From Flaccisagitta enflata (taxonomy: Eukaryota > Chaetognatha > Sagittoidea > Aphragmophora): 64,000 nt of DNA. Where the stretch lies: positions 58,342,001-58,406,000 of the forward strand of contig OZ231126.1 of the NCBI GenBank assembly GCA_965153355.1, written 5' to 3'. This document shows positions 58,178-64,000 of this stretch, piece after piece (the first letter of the stretch is position 1; every line of letters starts with the position of its first letter). The notes under the pieces are model-generated. The model ran no database searches and had not been told where the DNA came from. It worked only from the letters and a program-made list of their open reading frames with translations. A program made the translations under genes and the position numbers.

Positions 58178-58584
58178 ACAAGGCCAACACCTATAAGTCG
58201 ATCGCGGGACTTACAGACTGACTTAGAATGACTTAGAATAACCCAGAATGACTTAGAATGACTTAGAATGACTTAGAATGACTTGAAATGGCAAAAAACG
58301 ACTTAAAATGACTAAAAAACCTAATGACCAAAGATAACCTAAAATAACTTAAAATGACTCGGAATAAAACCAAATGACTTCAGAATGACTCAAAGACTTA
58401 GAATAACTATTAATGACTTAAAATGACTTAAAATGACCTAGAGTTGATGTTATTTTACAAAAAAGTAAAGTGTGACAGACGGACGGACTGATGGACAGAC
58501 GGACGGACTGACGGACCGACGGACCAACCAACGGACGGACTGACAAAGCGGGGTGTAGAGTCGCGTGCACGTAACTAAAAATGT
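58178..58584 (+). mobile_element. Family A variant with an internal 10-bp minisatellite
   Basis: AACAAGGCCAACACCTATAA, TCGATCGCGGGAC, ~20 units of GACTTAGAAT/GACTTAAAAT (58210-58440), then AAAGTAAAGTGTGACAGACG, GGACGGACTGACAAAGCGGG and an imperfect hairpin AGTCGCGTGCACGTAACT + AAAAA. Confidence 0.78.
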
Positions 58585-60892
58585 TGCAGCCAATTGTTAG
58601 TGTGAAATCATAAAAATGAGATCACCTCTTTATGGTTAAGACGCTACTAACCAAACAGTTCCTTCACCTAACTTTGTTGTTATTCCTCATGGTACAAAAA
58701 AAAAACAACCCTAACAACAAATCAATCCAAATCAAACCCTTAGATTATAGAATGCGCCATGAGTTTCCATGCATCTAAGCATATGTCAATGGCCCCTTTG
58801 GAGCTGCTGCCCAAAAAGTGTTTATAATACTTTCATGCATCTGACCATAATAATGTTAACAGTCAACAGCGTTCAAGTATCGCATTAAACATCATTAAAC
58901 ACGCAATGACATTTGCAAAAGGTTTTGGACGCCTTTTTAGGATATCTATATTGTTCAATTTAGTTAGATAGATTTTTGGTTGAAAATCTGTCAAATGGGA
59001 AAATACACGTGTCACTTCAAATTCATATAGGTTAATGTCATGGAAAAGGGTCGGTGGACAGAGTGAAATCCATCAATTTTGAAATGTTGAAAAGTGAACA
59101 AAACCATACATCATCATGTAGCTAACCTTATATCATGTATGAATTGATACTTGGATTTTCTTACGTGAGCTCATTTTTCATACAAATTAAGCCTAATTAC
59201 ACATTTTTTTGCAAGCGTACTAATAATAAATTTAGTTAAATACAATGAAGAAATCAATATGACAGTCAGAATTATGAATGTGTTCAAGCAATCATGTATG
59301 ATCATGTTTCTGAATTTTAAAAAATTTTGAGTTTTGAAAAATCTCTATAAGTACCATTTCTGGCTGGATGGGCTGTTGGAGGAAAAAAATTTTTGCCGAG
59401 CTCTGTTTCATGCCAGTGACGAGGCATCTTTAACGGAAGCTTCATGCAAAATTTCAACCAGATCGGACAATTATTTCAAAAGTTATGCCGTTTTTTCAAT
59501 TTTTTTTCTGGTAGGTTGGTTGGTCTGTCGGGACTCCTCGGCATTCTTTAAGACACACCAGAATATAGGTGAAGAACCCTCTTGATCTAGGTAACAACCA
59601 CGCAAAATTTCATTGGGCTAGCTCAAATAGTTTTTGGGATAAGCCAATTTGAATTTTAAGAAATTTTACTAAATTGAGGCACAAAAGCATCGCGCCTTTG
59701 TGTGAGAAGCGCTGTGTGGAAACAAAGAATTAACTACGAGGCTTCGTCGGCGAGCGTTACAATTCACTCCCTATTTCAGAACTGATCAACTTTGTAATTT
59801 CATTGTGACCAAACGAATTAGAGTTAAGGCTTGAAATTTTAGATTTAGGTACAGAATTTCACCATCTTTCTCATCATGTAGATGAATTTTCCGTTAATCA
59901 TGTTACTATGCCTTGACAGAGTATGAATCATAGTGTGACACAAGTGTGACACTACCAACAAGGAGCACCATTGAATTGTAACGCTCTAGGAAAATGTTGA
60001 TTTCTCCAAAATGAAATGGAAAAAATCCTTGAAATTTAGAGGAAATGTTGTTCAACTAGTTGTTAATGCAATGACAAAAGAAAAAATCCTTAATGTTTGA
60101 ACAATCATAGGCTTACAAAAAAAACTGTCAGCTTATCTCATTTTGAGAAAAAAATAACAGAAAAATGAAGGGGAAGAGTATTATAATTTGAAGTCATTTT
60201 TTTCGTCTTACAGTTGAGTTATTGAGTTCAAGTTTTTTGCACATATCAATGGATGGATAGAGATGGCTTACAAGCTATTGGATGACTCCGCTTGACATTT
60301 TTTGATTGCTTAAACTAGCTTTTTGCTTACAGGGACAAAATCGGGACAGGCCAAAAAAGGCCCTTCTACCCCTGTTTTGGACCCCATAGGGGCAGTTGGA
60401 GGAGCAAAAATTGGTTTGGTATGGCGCACCAGGTAGTTAGGCATGTCACCCAACCTTTGTGACCTTATTCAATGCATCAGCAGAAGCGATGACACTTCTA
60501 CAATGGTGGAGAGTCAGGGCTGTTTGGGCGGACCCCGATGCGCGGAATTAACCTATAAAAGACTACTTGACCAAAATGGCTGAAATTTTGACACAAAGAA
60601 TGTCAATCTTTACTCTTGAAGATTTGATTAATTTCAAATCCATGTCTCTTGTCATCAGTGAGTAAAAGCTTAACAGAATCCGACAACTCATGTGGATGAC
60701 CCTATACAACAGTATTTCACACTTATACAAATTACAACAACATGTCACACTCTTAAAAACAAACACGGAAACATGGAAACAAGGAAACCCTTTTTTTTAT
60801 AAGAGACATCTTTTTTGAACTCAGCCTGGCGAAAGTGGGGGAAAGTGAACGCGACTGAGGCAAATTAAATTCTTGTCAAAAATTGTTCATTT
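58585..60892. other. No gene recognised
   Basis: Mostly AT-rich. 58785-58815 has a D2 arm scrap (TGGCCCCTTTGGAGCTGCTG). 60340-60430 contains a GC-richer stretch (AGGCCCTTCTACCCCTGTTT). No splice-bounded frame found. Confidence 0.45.
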
Positions 60893-61497
60893 TTGGGCAG
60901 CGGCCCCATAGGGCCGATGTCCTGTAGAACACAGGGGGGAATTTCAAGATGTCCGTCCGTCCGTCCGTCCATCCTTCCGTCCCCCCCCCCCCGTTGACCA
61001 TCAAGGCCTCAAATAAACCCTCACAGGACTCAATTTAGCCCTCCAGCCCTCTTGGCTTCAAATCAGCCCCCTCCTATGCCCTAAATCTGCCTCCCAGATG
61101 TCCCCCCCTCCCGTTGACCATCAAGGCCTCAAATTAGCCCTCCAAGGACTCAATTTAGCCCTCCAGCCCTCTTGGCTTCAAATCAGAACTCCTCCTATGC
61201 CCTAAATCTGCCTCCCAGATCTCAAATCTGCCCTCCAGACCTTCAATCAGCCCTCCAAGCTTAAAACCAGCCCGCCAAACCTCAAATCTGCTCTCCAAGC
61301 CTTAATTATGCCCTCCAACCCTCAGATATGCCTTCAGTGGCATAAATCAGCCATCTAGAGCCCCCTCAGGACGGACGGACGTCTCGAAATTCCCCCCTGT
61401 GTTCTACAGGACATCGGCGCTTTGGGGCCGCTGCCCTGCTCTCACTCCACTTCTTCACTGGATCACTCAGCAGGGCATAGGGTACCGCTGACCATGT
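60893..61497. mobile_element. Fold-back element D1d
   Basis: Left arm GCAGCGGCCCCATAGGGCCG, ATGTCCTGTAGAACACAGGG; right arm CCCTGTGTTCTACAGGACAT, CGGC..GGGGCCGCTGCCCTGC and outer flank GGGTACCGCTGACCAT. ~21-bp interior units; a ~105-bp duplication (61000 and 61105, CGTTGACCATCAAGGCCTCA). Confidence 0.83.
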
Positions 61498-62117
61498 GCG
61501 ATCCTTGGATGACTAGTCAACATTATTTTCATATGTAGAACACGAAATGAATGATCTATGTCATATATAAGAATAAAAAATCTCATTTCAATCATTATAT
61601 ATCAATGTAGGTCATAGGGAGGCCATTTACCAGCGTGAAACAGCGATGTCTGAACTACATCTATCACATATGCTATAGTATTGAAATGTTATCAATTACA
61701 AACAAACAGAAACGGTTCTTAATATGCCGTTTTGATTTATACTTTTTTATGAGAAAAAACTATGTAAAATTTGTGATCTAACGTCGTTGGCCGCGTCCAA
61801 ATCGGTTCAGCCGATCGGCGCCGCCAGCGTCACAAAAGTTAAGAAAATTTAATCAAACAGAAATCCTGCCGGTGGTGGCAGTTTTTGGCGGCACACAATT
61901 GCGATCGTAAATGAAATGAAAGACACTTATTGTAAATGAAAGAAAGCATAGAGCGCAATCAAACAAATACAAAAGGGCGATATGGATTCGTTACAAAGTA
62001 AAGCAAATCCCTTCCCCCCAAAGGTTCATTGATAGATCAGGTGATCTTAATTTTTGTACAAGCTCACCCTGTTTAGGAGAGTTAGTCGCTATGGTACTTA
62101 CATAATTACTCAGAGAG
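61498..62117. other. No gene recognised
   Basis: AT-rich, with one short GC-rich island (61785-61830). Confidence 0.45.
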
Positions 62118-62120
62118 TCA

Positions 62121-62172
<52 letters not shown>
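62118..62172. repeat. (GA)n microsatellite
   Basis: About 50 bp of perfect GA units. Confidence 0.93.
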
Positions 62173-62174
<2 letters not shown>

Positions 62175-62176
<2 letters not shown>

Positions 62177-63285
62177 GCAGACAGACAAAGGGATTCTAAC
62201 ATATCGCATTTGATCATTATGTCCCTGGTTCTTTAAGCATCTTGAGAGTTGTGTTTAGTGTTGTGAACGTCGGAAGTACCCCTGGCTACAATTGCGATCG
62301 TATCACAACATGGGGCATTACGGCTTCCATTTCAGATTTCCCGTCCTGGTTGCCAATGTAAATAACGTTTATTCCATTTAGCCTGAAAGTTGCGCATACC
62401 GTGTTCTGGTTTATACTGTTATCAAACTCAAAGGTCTATTGGCAAGATTAATCTAAATAGCTAGTTCGAGCTTTCCTTAGTTGCGTGATGTGTACAGAAC
62501 CTCACATATTTACTAACGTAAGGGTAACACTTCCATTTATGCTTTCTTTGATTCTTAAATCGATTGAGGTCTCTCTTGAGTAAGCATAATAACATGGACA
62601 ACTTTATGCAAATTAGCATAATCGTTTTTCTTCAATGAACGCAACTTAATTTTATTCACACCGCGGAAATAAACAAAAATGGAAGAAACGGCAATGCAAT
62701 TGCAGATAAGATCGCTCATTATGATTAGAATCTTCATCATCCATTTAGATACTTTTCTCTCTATAACAGCAGCATTACAAAGCACCAACAAGCAGCTCCA
62801 TGTGATAGTGTGGCTCCCCAGAGCAGGTTTCTGTACAGAAAACAAAAAACGTGATGTAATAGCTCCACTAACAGGGCGACCGGGTTTTAACGGTCCCTGT
62901 TGCAGGAGTTTTGGCGAGGGTACAGTGTACCGGAGATAAGGATTTTTTCAGAATAAATCTTTGAATGAACAAAAGTATCAATCATAAAATGGATATTTCA
63001 GTAATTCCACCTGTTGAGATACAGTGTAATTCGTTCAATTGACCAACCACGACAATACATCTTTTCGTTTATGACCTCGTCTTAATTGAAATACCGATGT
63101 ATGCTTCCAGATCCAACAGCCTCAGTAAGATGACAGAAGACAGAGGGAGAAAGAGAGAGAGAGAGAGGAAAGAAACAGAGACGGAGGGGAAGAAAGAGGG
63201 AAATAGCGGGAGAGAAAGTCCTTTTTGGGATAGCGCCAATTTTGGGGACCATGTTCAAGCATGTGACATTGATATAATAAAGTAA
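62175..63285. other. No gene recognised
   Basis: AT-rich, with a GA-rich patch at 63140-63210. No supported exon or paired repeat. Confidence 0.45.
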
Positions 63286-63664
63286 TGATGTGAGTGTGTG
63301 TGCATGTGTGTGTATGTTCAAGTGTTTATTTGTGTATGTGTGTGTGTTGCTTTTGGGACGGGGGAGGAAACAGACTAATGGAGTGATGCAAATAGAGACA
63401 TTTCCAGGCTAAAATGCCTGTTTTTACACTATTATAAGTGAGCAATACCGACCGACTGTCCAACCAACGGAGGAACAAAGCCCGCCGATGCGCCCGCCGA
63501 AACAGCCCGCAAATTCGTCGCCGTTTCAGCAACCGATTCAGACGAGTTGACAGGGAATGATTGCGCATTGATTTTCGAGACAATTTCCTGTGTGTTGGGG
63601 GGGGGGGGGGGTAGAGAAGAGGGATCACCTACTATCAATCTGACTGACCACCTGTCTGTCTGTC

Positions 63665-63743
<79 letters not shown>

Positions 63744-63796
63744 CTCGCACGCAGACACATGCACATAGACGCATCCGCGCACATGCAAACACATGC

Positions 63797-63840
<44 letters not shown>
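63285..63840. repeat. GT, G-run, (CT)n and (AC)n microsatellites around a possible A remnant
   Basis: (GT)n-like 63285-63350; 63445-63480 resembles the A microsatellite (ACCGACCGACTGTCCAACCA..ACAAAGC); G-run 63597-63612; (CT)n 63667-63740; (AC)n 63798-63838. Confidence 0.75.
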
Positions 63841-63841
<1 letters not shown>

Positions 63842-64000
63842 ATTGCATCCAATGCACACAATAATCAGACCCACTAGATGGTTCTTTGTTTCCCCATCGT
63901 ACACTGCAACGAAGTTAACTTAGTTCAAGAAATTTGGATCATTACGGTTGCGGCCTCCCAATTTTTTAACGAGGGTTTTTCGTTGGTAGACAAGACGTTG

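Noticed and set aside
61785-61850. GC-rich island with a short open frame
   Set aside because: No acceptor or donor in phase and no recognisable motif.
63481-63545. GC-rich open stretch as a further aminopeptidase exon
   Set aside because: It does not resemble the expected M17 middle region, lacks a pyrimidine-tract acceptor, and directly follows a sequence like the family A microsatellite.

Overview
This window is eukaryotic nuclear DNA, almost certainly from an invertebrate animal. Coding DNA is split into exons with GT-AG introns. The one gene seen from start to stop encodes a secreted mosaic of animal extracellular domains (PAN/apple, MACPF, cysteine-rich, EGF, VMO-I). Most of the rest is transposable-element debris and microsatellites. 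A short TTAGGG-type tract fits a non-arthropod animal. I cannot name the phylum; the ACGG/GACC-microsatellite elements resemble 'pearl'-type elements described from bivalves, which is only a hint.

Genes. (1) 7059-7703 (-): one 215-codon internal exon of an unrecognised acidic, low-complexity protein. (2) 20396-20649 (-): an apparent last exon of an unrecognised gene. (3) 24256-34557 (-): a complete ten-exon gene of 1,461 codons for a secreted MACPF protein; all nine introns are phase 1. (4) 37320-38357 (-): an intact 345-codon LINE ORF1-like frame with no ORF2 after it. (5) 50810-57154 (+): the first two exons of an M17 leucyl-aminopeptidase-like gene, whose remaining exons I could not find.

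Repeat landscape. The dominant class is a set of short elements that begin AACAAG(G/C)CC, carry a GACC/GACG/GACA microsatellite, and end in a hairpin followed by TAAAA. Three families (A, B/E, C) have different stem sequences but the same plan, and a 5' motif covaries with the 3' hairpin. They resemble non-autonomous Helentron-like (HLE2/HINE, 'pearl') elements. A second class (D1, D2) is fold-back elements with long inverted arms around a ~21-bp degenerate minisatellite. There are also TA-flanked MITEs (three of 583-586 bp), a TTAA-flanked inverted-repeat element, a 3.9-kb fold-back, several palindromic elements, an AT satellite at 9665-10590, and very long simple repeats.

Layout. 1-7000 repeats and unassigned AT-rich DNA; 7.06-7.7 kb exon; 8-11.2 kb A and B/E elements; 11.3-15.2 kb fold-back holding a D1 copy; 15.2-20.3 kb repeats; 20.4-22.4 kb terminal exon and a MITE with two C insertions; 24.2-34.6 kb MACPF gene with element-filled introns; 34.7-36.9 kb microsatellites; 37.3-38.4 kb ORF1; 39-50 kb repeats; 50.8-57.2 kb aminopeptidase 5' half; 57.3-64 kb repeats and unassigned DNA. 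The genes show no functional link to each other.
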